This document shows, one piece after another, positions 28,309 through 37,440 of a stretch of 64,000 nucleotides of DNA. How positions within the stretch are numbered: position 1 is the first letter of the stretch; each line of letters starts with the position of its first letter. The notes beneath the pieces were generated by a model that saw only the letters and a list, made by a program, of their open reading frames with translations, did no database searches and was not told the origin of the DNA. Source of the DNA: Sphaerisporangium rubeum (lineage in GTDB: Bacteria > Actinomycetota > Actinomycetes > Streptosporangiales > Streptosporangiaceae); contig NZ_JACHIU010000001.1 of NCBI RefSeq assembly GCF_014207705.1, forward strand, positions 558,001-622,000, in the 5' to 3' direction. The position numbers were made by a program, and so were the translations under genes.

Positions 28309-29786
28309 CGGCCATCCTCCCGCTCCTGCGTGGCCGCGAGCAGGCGTACGCGATCGGTCTTGCCGTTCGGCGTTCGTGGCAGCGCGTCGAGCACCCGCAG
28401 ATGGTCCACGATCATGTACGGCGGCAGCCGTTCCGCGCACCGGCGTTTCACCTCCAAGAGGGAAGGACGCCGGCCCGGTGCGGGCACCACGAACGCGTGC
28501 AGGCGCGAGCGCACACCTTCGCCGGCCGCGAGCACCGCGACCTCGGCCACCGAGCCGAGGGAACCCAGCGCCGCCTCGATCTCGCCGAGCTCGACGCGGT
28601 GGCCGCGCACTTTGACCAGGTCGTCGCGCCGGCCGACGAAGTGCAGCTCGCCCCCGGCGCCGCGTCTTCCGTAGTCGCCGGTGCGGTACGGCCCCGCCTG
28701 CGGCGCGCGTCCCCAGTAGCCGCGCATCACGGTCGGCCCGGACACGACGATCTCGCCGACGCCGTCGGCGTCGGCCGCATCGAGCTCCACCGTGTTTCCC
28801 GAGCACGCGCGGCCGATGGGCAGTGGCCGGTCGCCGGTCAGATCCTCGCCGGTCACCTCATGGGAGCAGCACACGTTGGTCTCGGTCGGGCCGTACCAGT
28901 TCAGCAGCCTGACCTTGGGCCAGTGCTCCCGCAGCGCACGCACGTGCCGCGGGGCGAACGGCTCCCCGGCGAACAGGCACGCGCGCAGCCGCGGCGGCGG
29001 TTCCCGGTCCAGCAGGCCGCCCTCACGGATCATCAGGCTCAGCGCCGACGGCACGGAGTACCACACGGTGATGTCCCGCTCGTACAGGAACGCGGTGAGC
29101 GATTCAGGAGCGTACGCCGTCTCCTCGGGTACCAGGTGCACTGACGCACCCGCCGCGAAAGCCGCGTACAGATCGAACACCGACAGGTCGAAGTTGAACG
29201 GCGCGTGGTTGGCCAGCCGGTCGCCGGCCCGCACGTCTACTTCCCGCACGGCCCAGTCGACGAAGGCCAGCGCGTTGCGGTGGCTCAGGCACACCCCTTT
29301 GGGGCTGCCGGTGGAACCGGAGGTGTAGAGGATGTACGCCGGGTCGTCGCCCGCGCCGGACTCATCCCTGGTCCCGATGGCGTCCTCATGGCCGGCCAGG
29401 TCCGCCAGGTCCGCCAGCGCGGTCACCGGCGGGCCGTCCCCGGACGCGCCGGCGCGCCGGACGCCGTCCTCGTCGGCGACGATCAGCGCGGCCCGCGCGT
29501 CGGCGGCGATCCCGGTGAGCCGGAGCACCGGGTTGGTGCCGCTCACCGGGACGTACACGGCGCCGAGGCGCAGCGCGGCCTGGGTCACGGCGACCGCCGC
29601 GGTGCTCTTGCCGGACCACACCACGACGCGGTCGCCCCGGCGGACGCCGAGCCGCCGAAGCGCCGCGGCGTACCGGCCGGCCAGCTCGTCGAGCTCGTGA
29701 TAGGTCGCGGGTCCGGTCCGGTCGTGGACGGCGACGGCAGTGGGTCGCCGCCGAGCGGCGTCGATGAGCAACTGGTGCAGCTTCAC
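28305..29786 (-). CDS. Prolyl adenylation enzyme, PltF-like (proline:carrier protein ligase)
   Basis: A stand-alone 493-residue adenylation domain. Core motifs are visible: A3 YTSGSTGSPKG, A5 NWYGPTETN, A7 YRTGDY, A8 VKVRGHRVELGEIE and A10 PRTPNGKTDR with the catalytic Lys. PltF homologues activate L-proline and load it onto the stand-alone carrier. It sits between the dehydrogenase (upstream, GTGA overlap) and the flavin reductase (downstream, ATGA overlap), so the three form a tightly coupled operon. Proline specificity is inferred from context and overall resemblance, not from a computed pocket code. Confidence 0.9.
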   Translation of the reverse strand: MKLHQLLIDAARRRPTAVAVHDRTGPATYHELDELAGRYAAALRRLGVRRGDRVVVWSGKSTAAVAVTQAALRLGAVYVPVSGTNPVLRLTGIAADARAALIVADEDGVRRAGASGDGPPVTALADLADLAGHEDAIGTRDESGAGDDPAYILYTSGSTGSPKGVCLSHRNALAFVDWAVREVDVRAGDRLANHAPFNFDLSVFDLYAAFAAGASVHLVPEETAYAPESLTAFLYERDITVWYSVPSALSLMIREGGLLDREPPPRLRACLFAGEPFAPRHVRALREHWPKVRLLNWYGPTETNVCCSHEVTGEDLTGDRPLPIGRACSGNTVELDAADADGVGEIVVSGPTVMRGYWGRAPQAGPYRTGDYGRRGAGGELHFVGRRDDLVKVRGHRVELGEIEAALGSLGSVAEVAVLAAGEGVRSRLHAFVVPAPGRRPSLLEVKRRCAERLPPYMIVDHLRVLDALPRTPNGKTDRVRLLAATQEREDGR

Positions 29787-30922
29787 AGGTGGAGCTCCCT
29801 CGCGATGAGCTGTCGTTGGATGTCCGAGGTGCCGGAGAAGATCACTGAGGGGATCGCGTCCCGCAGCGCCGTCTCGACGCCGTCGCCGCGCAGGTAGCCG
29901 CGGGCGCCGAACAGGCGGACGGCGTCGAGGGTGCTCTGGAGCACCCCCTCCGACACCGAGAGCTTGGACAGGGCGGTCGCCAGGGTCGCCGGTTCACCCT
30001 GGTCCATCAGCCAGCACGCCCGGTACAGCAGCAGGCGGGAGCTCTCCACGCGCAGCACCATGTCGGCGATCCGGTGTGACACCGCCTGGAAGCGGGAGAT
30101 AGGCGCGCCGAACTGGCGCCGGTCACGGGTGTGCCCGGTGACCTGCTCGAGGACCCGGTCGGTCAGCCCCAGGTAACCGGCGAACAGACAGGCCCGTTCC
30201 CAGTCCATGGACCGCTGGAAGATAGGGCCGCCTTGCCCTGGTTCGCCGAGCACCCGCTCGTCGGATACGAAGCAGTCCTCGAAGCGGACCCGGCCCGCCA
30301 GGCAGTCGTGCAGCCCCATCTTCTCCATCGGGGGGCCGACGTGGACGCCGTCGGCGCTCCGGTCCACCACGAACGCCGTCTGCCCGAGATACCCGGCCTC
30401 AGGGTGGGTGGTGACGTAGGTCAGGAACACGTCGGCGATCGGGCCGTTGCTGACGAAAGACTTCTCGGCACTGATCACCCAGCCGCCGTCCACCCGCCGC
30501 GCTGTGCCCGCCAGCCGGGACACATCCGACCCGGCGTCCTCCTCGGTCATCGCGTTGCCCGCCACCAGGGCCCCGGAGATCAGGCCGGGCAGCAGGCGGT
30601 CGCGCAGCTCGGCGGCGCCGAACTCGGCGATCGGCATCGAGCAGGCGAACAGGTGTGCGCTCGCCCCGAACACCAGCCCGGTGTGCGGGCAGGCGCGGCC
30701 GAGCGCCTCGAACAGGCGTGCGGTGTCCAGCGCGCCGAGCCCCAGCCCGCCGTAGCCGACCGGCAGGCTCGCGCCGAGTACCCCCAAGGTGCCCAGCCCC
30801 AGCCAGCTCTCCCGCGCGCCGCCCAACGGCTCCGCGGTGTGCGTGCGCGCGCACAGATCCCGGGCCCGCGCCAGCAGGTCGTCATAGCGCGCGGACTGTT
30901 CCCCGGTCCAGCCGAAGTCCAC
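29783..30922 (-). CDS. Prolyl-carrier protein dehydrogenase (PltE-like acyl-CoA dehydrogenase)
   Basis: A 379-residue flavoprotein of the acyl-CoA dehydrogenase fold: AMTEEDAGSDVSRL and the FVSNGP segment bind flavin, DRRQFGAPISRFQAVSHRIADM is the family signature, and the C-terminal FSGTSDIQRQLIAREL fits PltE/RedW types. These enzymes oxidise prolyl-S-carrier by four electrons to pyrrolyl-2-carboxyl-S-carrier. GTG start 30922 follows AGGAGGC. The downstream neighbour is the adenylase that loads the substrate. Confidence 0.9.
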   Translation of the reverse strand: MDFGWTGEQSARYDDLLARARDLCARTHTAEPLGGARESWLGLGTLGVLGASLPVGYGGLGLGALDTARLFEALGRACPHTGLVFGASAHLFACSMPIAEFGAAELRDRLLPGLISGALVAGNAMTEEDAGSDVSRLAGTARRVDGGWVISAEKSFVSNGPIADVFLTYVTTHPEAGYLGQTAFVVDRSADGVHVGPPMEKMGLHDCLAGRVRFEDCFVSDERVLGEPGQGGPIFQRSMDWERACLFAGYLGLTDRVLEQVTGHTRDRRQFGAPISRFQAVSHRIADMVLRVESSRLLLYRACWLMDQGEPATLATALSKLSVSEGVLQSTLDAVRLFGARGYLRGDGVETALRDAIPSVIFSGTSDIQRQLIARELHL

Positions 30923-30968
30923 CGTGCCTCCTGTTCTCCGCTTCTCCGTGCGGTCTTCTCCGGTGCGG

Positions 30969-32279
30969 TCAGCGCACCGACATGGCCGACACCGGCATCC
31001 CGGCGTCGATCCGCAGGTCCGGCTCGGCCGGCGAGGCGGCGGCGCGGCGCAGCATCACCGTCAGCAGGGGAGAGGCCATGGCGGTGGTGACCACGGCCAT
31101 CACGACCATGGCGCTGAAGAGTTGGTTGTTGAGCAACCCCAGCTCCAGGCCGACGTTGAGGATCACGAGCTGGGTCAGCCCACGGGTGTTCATCAGCAGC
31201 CCCAGCGCGACCGAGGCATTCGTGCTCATCCCGCTGAGCCTGGCCGGCAGCGCCACCCCGCCGAGTTTCCCCAGGCACGCCACCGCGACGATGGCCAGCG
31301 TGACCAGCAGGGTCATGCCGGTGAGCCGGGTCAGGTCCACCGACAGCCCGGTGACCACGAAGAACACCGGCATCAGCAGCACCGCGACCCGCTCCAGCGG
31401 AGCCTGCACGGCGGACCTCAGCACCGACGTGGGGGGCCGCGGCATCACCAGGCCGAACATGAACGCCCCGAAGATGGCGTGGATGCCGATCAACGAGGTG
31501 GCGTACGAGGACAGCAGCACCCCGGCGGTGGTCACCATGGCCAGCCACGGCCGGGAGGACGGGCCGGTGCGCTCGTACGCGTATGCCAGCAGGGGGCGTA
31601 CCACCCACCACATGCCGGCGACGTAGACCGACGACCAGGCCAGCACCAGGCCGAAACCACTCAGGCCGGTGGCCGACACGAGAGCGACGACCACCGCCAG
31701 CGCCGACCAGGCGATCACGTCGTCGGCGGCCGCCATCGCCATCGCCATCGTCCCTATCCGGGTGGCCTGCATCCGGTGCTCGGCGATGATCCGGGCCAGC
31801 ACGGGAAAGGCCGTGACGGCCATCGCGACGCTCAAGTAGAGAACGAACCCCGGCATGGCGATCCGCTTCCCGTCCACCACGTTGTACGACGGGTACAGCC
31901 ACCAGGCCAGCGCCAGGCCGAGCAGCATCGGCGTGACCATCGACGACAGCCAGATCAGGCCGACGCTGCGCCGCCGCCCACGCAACGAGGACGGGTCGAA
32001 CTCCCAGCCGACGACGAACAGGAACAACAGCACGCCGACCTGTGCCACCACCGACAGGTGCGAGCGCAGCGCCGGCGGGAACACCACCTCGGTGAGGTCG
32101 CCGGGCAGCAGTCCCAGCACGCTTGGACCGAGCATGATCCCCGCGATGATCTCCCCGATCACGGCCGGCTGTCGCAACCGTCGGGCGAGGAGGACGACGC
32201 CGGTCACGACCAGCAGGATCAGTCCGATGCCGGCGAGCGTCGTCATGATCTGCCATTCCGCGTCCTGCGGCTTTGACAC
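30969..32279 (-). CDS. Cation:proton antiporter, CPA2 (KefB/GerN-like) family
   Basis: A 436-residue membrane protein with about 12 hydrophobic helices. RQPAVIGEIIAGIMLGPSVLG at the N-terminus and the ADDVIAWSALAVVVAL helix, with the conserved DD-type acidic residues, are hallmarks of CPA2 exchangers. GTG start at 32279. It lies 46 bases downstream... of nothing on this strand but just upstream of the prolyl dehydrogenase gene, so it may lead that operon. Antiporters occur in several secondary-metabolite clusters; a role in export or pH balance here is a guess. Confidence 0.82.
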   Translation of the reverse strand: MSKPQDAEWQIMTTLAGIGLILLVVTGVVLLARRLRQPAVIGEIIAGIMLGPSVLGLLPGDLTEVVFPPALRSHLSVVAQVGVLLFLFVVGWEFDPSSLRGRRRSVGLIWLSSMVTPMLLGLALAWWLYPSYNVVDGKRIAMPGFVLYLSVAMAVTAFPVLARIIAEHRMQATRIGTMAMAMAAADDVIAWSALAVVVALVSATGLSGFGLVLAWSSVYVAGMWWVVRPLLAYAYERTGPSSRPWLAMVTTAGVLLSSYATSLIGIHAIFGAFMFGLVMPRPPTSVLRSAVQAPLERVAVLLMPVFFVVTGLSVDLTRLTGMTLLVTLAIVAVACLGKLGGVALPARLSGMSTNASVALGLLMNTRGLTQLVILNVGLELGLLNNQLFSAMVVMAVVTTAMASPLLTVMLRRAAASPAEPDLRIDAGMPVSAMSVR

Positions 32280-32506
32280 GGCAACTCCCTGTCTTGTCCG
32301 GAGTCCTCGTCGGTCACCCGGTGCGGTGCGCGGCCCCAGGCGACCGGTGCGGCCTCGGCGCGACTCTCCGCGACCGTGCTTGAGATCCGGTCAAGCGAGG
32401 CGCCGGGCCTTCGATTCGAGGCAACTTCCACCGGAGGCGCATACATGTGTCTCGCAGGCGGCCGTCACGCCGCCGGTGGACACCGCGAAGGAGAGGAGTG
32501 AGCCGA

Positions 32507-33814
32507 ATGCGGCGGATCCTGGTCGCCACCACCCCCGGTGAGGGCCACGTGAACGGCATGGTGGAGGTCGCCCGTGCTCTCGTCCAGGCCGGGCACACCG
32601 TGCGCTGGTACACCGGACGAGCGTTCCGAGGAAAGGTCGAGTCGACCGGCGCCGAATACGTGCCGATGCGCCATGGCCTGGACTGGGGCGGCAAGACCCG
32701 GGAGGAGGCGTTCCCCCACCACGCCGGGCTCACCGGCGTCGCCAGCATGACCGCGGCCTTCCGCGACATCTTCTTCCGCCCGGCCTACGGGCAGATGATC
32801 GACATCCTGGCGGTCCTGGACGAGTACCCAGCCGACGTGATCGTCACCGGGGAGACCATCTTCGGGGCCTGCTTCGCCGCCGAACGCCGTGGCGTGCCGA
32901 TCGCCTGGGTCGCCACCTCCATCTACATCTTCGGCAGCCGCGACACGGCGCCGCTGGGCCTCGGCCTGCCGCCGAGCTCCTCGCCGGCGGGCCGGCTGCG
33001 CAACCGCGTGCTCAAGGTGGCCTCGCGCAATCTGCTCGGCCCGTTACGGGAGCTGCGCAGGGAAGCCGATGTGACCCGGTCGCGCGCCGGGTTGCGGCCC
33101 ATCCCCAAGGGCCCGTTCGAGAACATCGTGGACCCGCCGGATCTGTACCTCATGGGTACGGTGCCGTCCTTCGAGTACCCGCGCAGCGACATGCTGCCGC
33201 AGACACACTTTGTCGGCCCGTTCGTCGGCCCTCCACCCCAGGGGTTCGACAAGCCCGCCTGGTGGGGTGAGCTGGACGGCGGCCGCCCGGTCGTGCACGT
33301 CACCCAGGGCACCGTCGCCAACGACGCCGACCGGCTGCTGGTGCCGGCGCTGCGAGCGCTCGGTGACATGGACGTGCTGGTCGTGGCCACCACCGGCGTC
33401 CCACCCGAGTCCCTCGGCCTCGGTCCGCTGCCGGCGAACGTCCGGCTGGAGCGCTTCGTCCCCCACTTCGAGCTGTTGCCCCACGTGGACGTCATGGTGA
33501 CCAACGGCGGGTACGGCGGGGTGAACACCGCGCTGTCTCATGGTGTCCCGCTGGTGGTCGCGCCGGCCTCGGAGGAGAAGCACGAGGTGGCGGCCCGGGT
33601 GTCCTGGTCCGGGGTCGGCATAGGTCTGCGGCGGCAGGCGCTGACCGCCGCCGGGCTGCGGTCGGCCGTCGACACGGTACTGACCGAGCCGTCCTACCGC
33701 CGGCGGGCCCAGACGGTGCGCGAGGAGTACCGCAGGCACGACGGGCCGCGACAGGCGGTCCGGCTCATCGAACGACTCGCCCTGACCGACGGCCGCTTCT
33801 CCGGTGACGGCTGA
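32507..33814 (+). CDS. prlH: Glycosyltransferase, probable N-glycosyltransferase joining sugar or cyclitol to the pyrrole nitrogen
   Basis: A 435-residue GT-B glycosyltransferase of the macrolide/MGT type: N-terminal RRILVATTPGEGHVNGM (acceptor domain) and C-terminal donor site FVPHFELLPHVDVMVTNGGYGGVN then SHGVPLVVAP. Start ATG 32507 lies 8 bases after GAGGAG; GTG 32498 is an alternative. It is followed 28 bases later by the GalT-like gene. I recall that in the published pyralomicin cluster prlH is the N-glycosyltransferase whose disruption abolished production, transferring glucose or the cyclitol. The symbol is given on that recollection. A TTA codon is in frame at 33044-33046. Confidence 0.83.
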   Translation: MRRILVATTPGEGHVNGMVEVARALVQAGHTVRWYTGRAFRGKVESTGAEYVPMRHGLDWGGKTREEAFPHHAGLTGVASMTAAFRDIFFRPAYGQMIDILAVLDEYPADVIVTGETIFGACFAAERRGVPIAWVATSIYIFGSRDTAPLGLGLPPSSSPAGRLRNRVLKVASRNLLGPLRELRREADVTRSRAGLRPIPKGPFENIVDPPDLYLMGTVPSFEYPRSDMLPQTHFVGPFVGPPPQGFDKPAWWGELDGGRPVVHVTQGTVANDADRLLVPALRALGDMDVLVVATTGVPPESLGLGPLPANVRLERFVPHFELLPHVDVMVTNGGYGGVNTALSHGVPLVVAPASEEKHEVAARVSWSGVGIGLRRQALTAAGLRSAVDTVLTEPSYRRRAQTVREEYRRHDGPRQAVRLIERLALTDGRFSGDG

Positions 33815-33842
33815 GCACCTCCACGACACGAAGGAGACGGTT

Positions 33843-34940
33843 GTGAAGAAGACCGTGACCCAGATGCCCGACGGACGCCGGCTCATCTACTATGACGTCC
33901 GCGACGACGTGGCACGGGACGAGGTCGACGCGCGTTACGCCACGCGGGCCGTGACCACCTCGGAGGTGCGCTACGACCCGCTGCGCGGCGAATGGGTGCT
34001 GATCGCCGCACACCGCCAGGGACGCACCTACCAGCCACCGTCCGACGAATGCCCGCTGTGTCCGTCACCGGCCGGGCACAGCGAGATCATGGCGGCCGGT
34101 TACGACGTGGTCGTCTTCGAGAACCGTTTCCCCTCCCTCACGGGGCACGGCGGCCCGGACGCGCTGAGGGCCGTCCAGGGCCTGCGCGCGCCGGGCCGTC
34201 ACTGGGAGTCGGCACCGAGCGCGGGCCGGTGCGAGGTCATGTGCTTCAGTTCCGACCACGAAGCCTCCTTCGCAGACCTCCCGCCGGCCCAGGTCGCGCT
34301 GGTCCTTGCGGCGTGGACCGACCGCACCGCCGAACTGTCGCGGACGCCGGGTGTCGAGCAGGTGTTCCTGTTCGAGGACCGCGGCAAGGAGACCGGCATG
34401 AGCTTGGTACACCCACACGGTCAGATCTACGCCTACCCGTTCGTCACCCCGCGCACCGAGCGCGTGCTCGCCGCCGTGGCGGCTCATCGGGACCGCACCG
34501 GCCGCAATCTCTTCGACGACCTGTTGGCGACGGAGTCGCGCGGTGAGCGGGTGGTGATCCAGGGACGGCACTGGACGGCGTTCGTGCCGAACGCCGCGCA
34601 CTGGCCCTACGAGGTGCATCTGTACCCGCGCAGGCGGGTGCCGGACCTGACGGCGCTGGACGACGACGCTCGTGCCGAGTTCCCCGATCTCTACCTGGAC
34701 CTGCTGCGCCGCTTCGACAGGCTGTTCGGCGCGGAGCCGGGCCCCGTACCGTACATCTCCGCCTGGCTGCAGGCCCCGGTCGCGGCACCCGAGGACTTCG
34801 CCCTGCACCTGGAGCTGTTCACCGTGCGCCGCAGCCCGGTCAAGCTCAAGCACCTGGCCGGGTCCGAGCTGCTCATGGATGTGTACGTCAACGAGATCGC
34901 GCCGGAGGCCGCGGCGGCCCGGTTGCGCGAGCTGGGCTGA
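33843..34940 (+). CDS. Galactose-1-phosphate uridylyltransferase-family protein, probable cyclitol nucleotidyl carrier
   Basis: A 365-residue HIT-superfamily protein of the GalT type. The active-site motif VHPHGQIYAYPF holds the nucleophilic His; zinc-type cysteines are in ECPLCP; an N-terminal RYDPLRGEWVLIA matches GalT. GalT swaps UMP between UDP-glucose and a sugar 1-phosphate. Next to a glycosyltransferase in a cyclitol cluster it may make UDP-cyclitol from cyclitol 1-phosphate, a job done by the unrelated ValB in validamycin. GTG start follows AAGGAG by 6 bases. A purely galactose-salvage role is less likely because no galK or galE is adjacent. Confidence 0.85.
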   Translation: MKKTVTQMPDGRRLIYYDVRDDVARDEVDARYATRAVTTSEVRYDPLRGEWVLIAAHRQGRTYQPPSDECPLCPSPAGHSEIMAAGYDVVVFENRFPSLTGHGGPDALRAVQGLRAPGRHWESAPSAGRCEVMCFSSDHEASFADLPPAQVALVLAAWTDRTAELSRTPGVEQVFLFEDRGKETGMSLVHPHGQIYAYPFVTPRTERVLAAVAAHRDRTGRNLFDDLLATESRGERVVIQGRHWTAFVPNAAHWPYEVHLYPRRRVPDLTALDDDARAEFPDLYLDLLRRFDRLFGAEPGPVPYISAWLQAPVAAPEDFALHLELFTVRRSPVKLKHLAGSELLMDVYVNEIAPEAAAARLRELG

Positions 34941-34960
34941 GGAGCCCACGGCACGTGAAC

Positions 34961-34997
34961 GCGCGCGGGCCGGCCGGGTGACGGTCGGCCCGCGCGC
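34961..34997. terminator. Bidirectional terminator
   Basis: A 15-base stem (14 Watson-Crick pairs and one G-T) GCGCGCGGGCCGGCC/GGTCGGCCCGCGCGC with a 7-base loop, between the converging GalT-like and methyltransferase genes. It is exceptionally GC-rich. Confidence 0.7.
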
Positions 34998-35025
34998 GCC
35001 GGCCGGAGGACTCCCGGGTGGAGCG

Positions 35026-35859
35026 TCAGCCGCTCCGCAGCCGGCCGTTGCCCTTGAGCACGACATAGCCGAACTCGGGCAGCGCGGCGTACCGGTCGGT
35101 CAGACCGGCCATCTCCTCCAGCCGGTCCGCGCCGACGATCGGCCCGAGAGTCCCGCGGGCGGCGCGGACGGCGGCGGCGTGCTGCGACATGGACGGCCGC
35201 ACCTGGTCGCTGATGTCGATGACCTCGGTCAGGTCCAGTCCGGAGACGGTGAACTCGCGCGCGTACTCGTCGATCTCGGTCAGCGTCACCAGGTTGCAGG
35301 CGGCGGAGAACCGGTCCACCAGATCTCGGTGCCGCTCGGGGACCGGGGCGCGCAGCGCGAAGTCGGCGATGACCACCGACCCGCCGGGGCGCACCACCCG
35401 GGCGATCTCCCTCAGCGCACGGCCCCGGTCGGGCATGTGGTGCAGGACCTCCAGACACATGACCGCGTCGAAGGACGCGTCGGGGAACGGCAGGTCCATG
35501 GCGTCGGCGGTCTGGAAGGACACCCGGCTCGGCAGCGAGACGCTGGTCAGGGACGCGTTGGCGATCTCGATCTGCTGCTCGCTGATCGACACGCCTACGA
35601 CGTCGACCTTGCGCTCGCGGGCCAGTCGCAGCGCGGGCCTGCCGATCCCGCACCCGACGTCCAGGACGCGATCGCCCGGGTCCGCCCGCAACGCGCTGAT
35701 GACCTCCCCGGTCAGGCGCTCCGTCGCCTCGGTGATCGAGGGAGCGGCGTCAGGCGTCTCCCAGTAGCCCATGTGGAGATTCCCGTCCCACGCCTGGACG
35801 TAGGGGTCGGTGACATCGTCGTAGAACTTCCCGATCTCGTCTGCGGTCTGTCGGCTCAT
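35026..35859 (-). CDS. SAM-dependent methyltransferase, probable O-methyltransferase
   Basis: A 277-residue class I methyltransferase. Motif I is VLDVGCGIGRPALRLA near residue 66, followed by DAMDLPFPDASFD and RPGGSVVIADF. It resembles cyclopropane-synthase-like small-molecule O-methyltransferases (RifMT27-like). Some pyralomicins carry an O-methyl on the sugar or cyclitol, and this is the only methyltransferase in the cluster, so it is the best candidate. It is transcribed leftward toward the terminator at 34961-34997. Confidence 0.87.
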   Translation of the reverse strand: MSRQTADEIGKFYDDVTDPYVQAWDGNLHMGYWETPDAAPSITEATERLTGEVISALRADPGDRVLDVGCGIGRPALRLARERKVDVVGVSISEQQIEIANASLTSVSLPSRVSFQTADAMDLPFPDASFDAVMCLEVLHHMPDRGRALREIARVVRPGGSVVIADFALRAPVPERHRDLVDRFSAACNLVTLTEIDEYAREFTVSGLDLTEVIDISDQVRPSMSQHAAAVRAARGTLGPIVGADRLEEMAGLTDRYAALPEFGYVVLKGNGRLRSG

Positions 35860-35964
35860 GAGTCGTCAACCTCGATGTCGGAGGGGTACACGGCTCCCCC
35901 GCACGCTAGGGACGTGGACTCGAGCCGAGCTTGAACACGTGGGTCACGACACCTGTCCGTAGGC

Positions 35965-37440
35965 CTAACAGTCCGCGTCCTGACCGCGCGCTCGGCCGCC
36001 GTCGCCTACCGGCTCCCACACCGGAGCGCCGACCTCCCGCACCCGGCCGTCCGCGGCGAAGTGCAGGTAGCGGGTGAAGTCGGCGGTGAACCATCGGTCG
36101 CTGGTGATCGCGACGATCGGACCGGGAAAGTCGCGCAGGGCGCGCTGCAGTGCGTCGGCGCTGACGGTGTCCAGATCGCGGGTGGGCTCGTCGAGCAGGA
36201 GCAGGTCGGCGTGGGCCAGTTCGAGCAGCAAGATCTGTAATCGGGTGCGCTGGCCGACCGTCAGGGTGTCGAACGTCTGACGCCAGGCGTTGGCCATCGC
36301 GTAACGGTCGAGTGCCGCCATGGCCTCGTCACGGCCGAGCCGGTAGTCGCCGGCGACGATGTCACCCACGCTCCTGCCGTCCAGGTCGGGACGGACACCG
36401 CCCGGAGTGAAGTGACCGGGCCACACGCCTGGGCTCAGGTCCACGACGCCTGTGAACGGGATCGTGGGCTCGCGCGGACCGGCCGACTCGGTGATCAGCC
36501 GCAGGAACAGCGACTTGGCGGTGTCGTTGGGGCCGACCACGGCGATTCGCTCACCGGGGTGGGCCACCAGCTCGAACGGCTCGGTCAGCCCGGTGAGTGC
36601 CAGGCGGCGGCAGGCGAGCGTGCGCTCGCCGTGCCGCGCGGGCGAGGAAGGCCGCGTACCCGGAAGGCCGTGCCGGCGGGTGACCCCCCGGCTGCCGGCG
36701 AACGTGGCGTACCCGCCGACGTGTACCCGCACGCCGCCGTTCTCCACCGAGATGATGCGGTTGGCGGCGTTGGCCAGGAGCTGGCGGTCCCGGGACACCA
36801 GAAGGATCGTCTTGGGACTGACACGGAGCTGGTCCTCCAGCAACTCCTTGCCGCGCACGTCGAAACCGTCGTCCGGCTCGTCGAGCAGCAGTAGTTGCTC
36901 GGTCCCGTGCAGCAGCGTCTCCAGCGCGAGCCGTTTGCGGTCGCCGCATGACAGCGTGGTCAGTGCGTGGTCGGCCACCTGCTCGAAGGGCAGGCCCAGC
37001 ACGTTCCTGGCGCACACGTCCCAGATCGCTTCCAGCTCGTACCCACCGGAGTCATAGTGGTCGGTCAGCGCTCGCGCGTGGCGCGTCCGGGTCCTCTCGT
37101 CGTCGCGGGTGACCAGGGACGCCTCGGCGGCGGCCAAGGTGGCGGCGGTGGCCCGCACCTTGGGTGGAGCGATGCTGAAGAGCATGTCGCGCACGGTACG
37201 GTGGCCGCCTGCCGCGCCGGTGGAACGGCGCATGAAGCCGATGCCGCCGTGGACGCCGATCCGGCCGGAGGCGGGCCGCAGATCGCCCGCGATCAGCCGC
37301 AGCAGCGTCGTCTTGCCCGCACCGTCCGGGCCGACCAATCCGGCGGTGAGACCCTCACCGACGTGGAACGACACCCCTGCCAGCAGGGGACGTCCGTCGG
37401 GCATGGCATAGGAAAGGCCGGTTACGCGCACGTCTCCCAC
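35965..37440 (-). CDS. Degenerate ABC-F family protein (pseudo-ATPase candidate)
   Basis: A 491-residue homologue of the ABC-F protein at 6565-8193 that keeps the two-cassette layout but has lost much of the inter-domain linker. Cassette 1 retains Walker A GPDGAGKTT, but its signature is LSCGD (about 163) and its H-loop is VSRDR (Arg217 for His). Cassette 2 has Walker A GPNDTAKS (303-310, Ala for Gly), signature LTVGQ (about 393) and SDRW with Ser447 for the H-loop His. Both Walker B DEP motifs remain. The frame is intact. Normal ATP cycling seems unlikely. GTG start overlaps the MFS stop codon (TAGTG), so it is coupled to the exporter. Confidence 0.87.
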   Translation of the reverse strand: MGDVRVTGLSYAMPDGRPLLAGVSFHVGEGLTAGLVGPDGAGKTTLLRLIAGDLRPASGRIGVHGGIGFMRRSTGAAGGHRTVRDMLFSIAPPKVRATAATLAAAEASLVTRDDERTRTRHARALTDHYDSGGYELEAIWDVCARNVLGLPFEQVADHALTTLSCGDRKRLALETLLHGTEQLLLLDEPDDGFDVRGKELLEDQLRVSPKTILLVSRDRQLLANAANRIISVENGGVRVHVGGYATFAGSRGVTRRHGLPGTRPSSPARHGERTLACRRLALTGLTEPFELVAHPGERIAVVGPNDTAKSLFLRLITESAGPREPTIPFTGVVDLSPGVWPGHFTPGGVRPDLDGRSVGDIVAGDYRLGRDEAMAALDRYAMANAWRQTFDTLTVGQRTRLQILLLELAHADLLLLDEPTRDLDTVSADALQRALRDFPGPIVAITSDRWFTADFTRYLHFAADGRVREVGAPVWEPVGDGGRARGQDADC

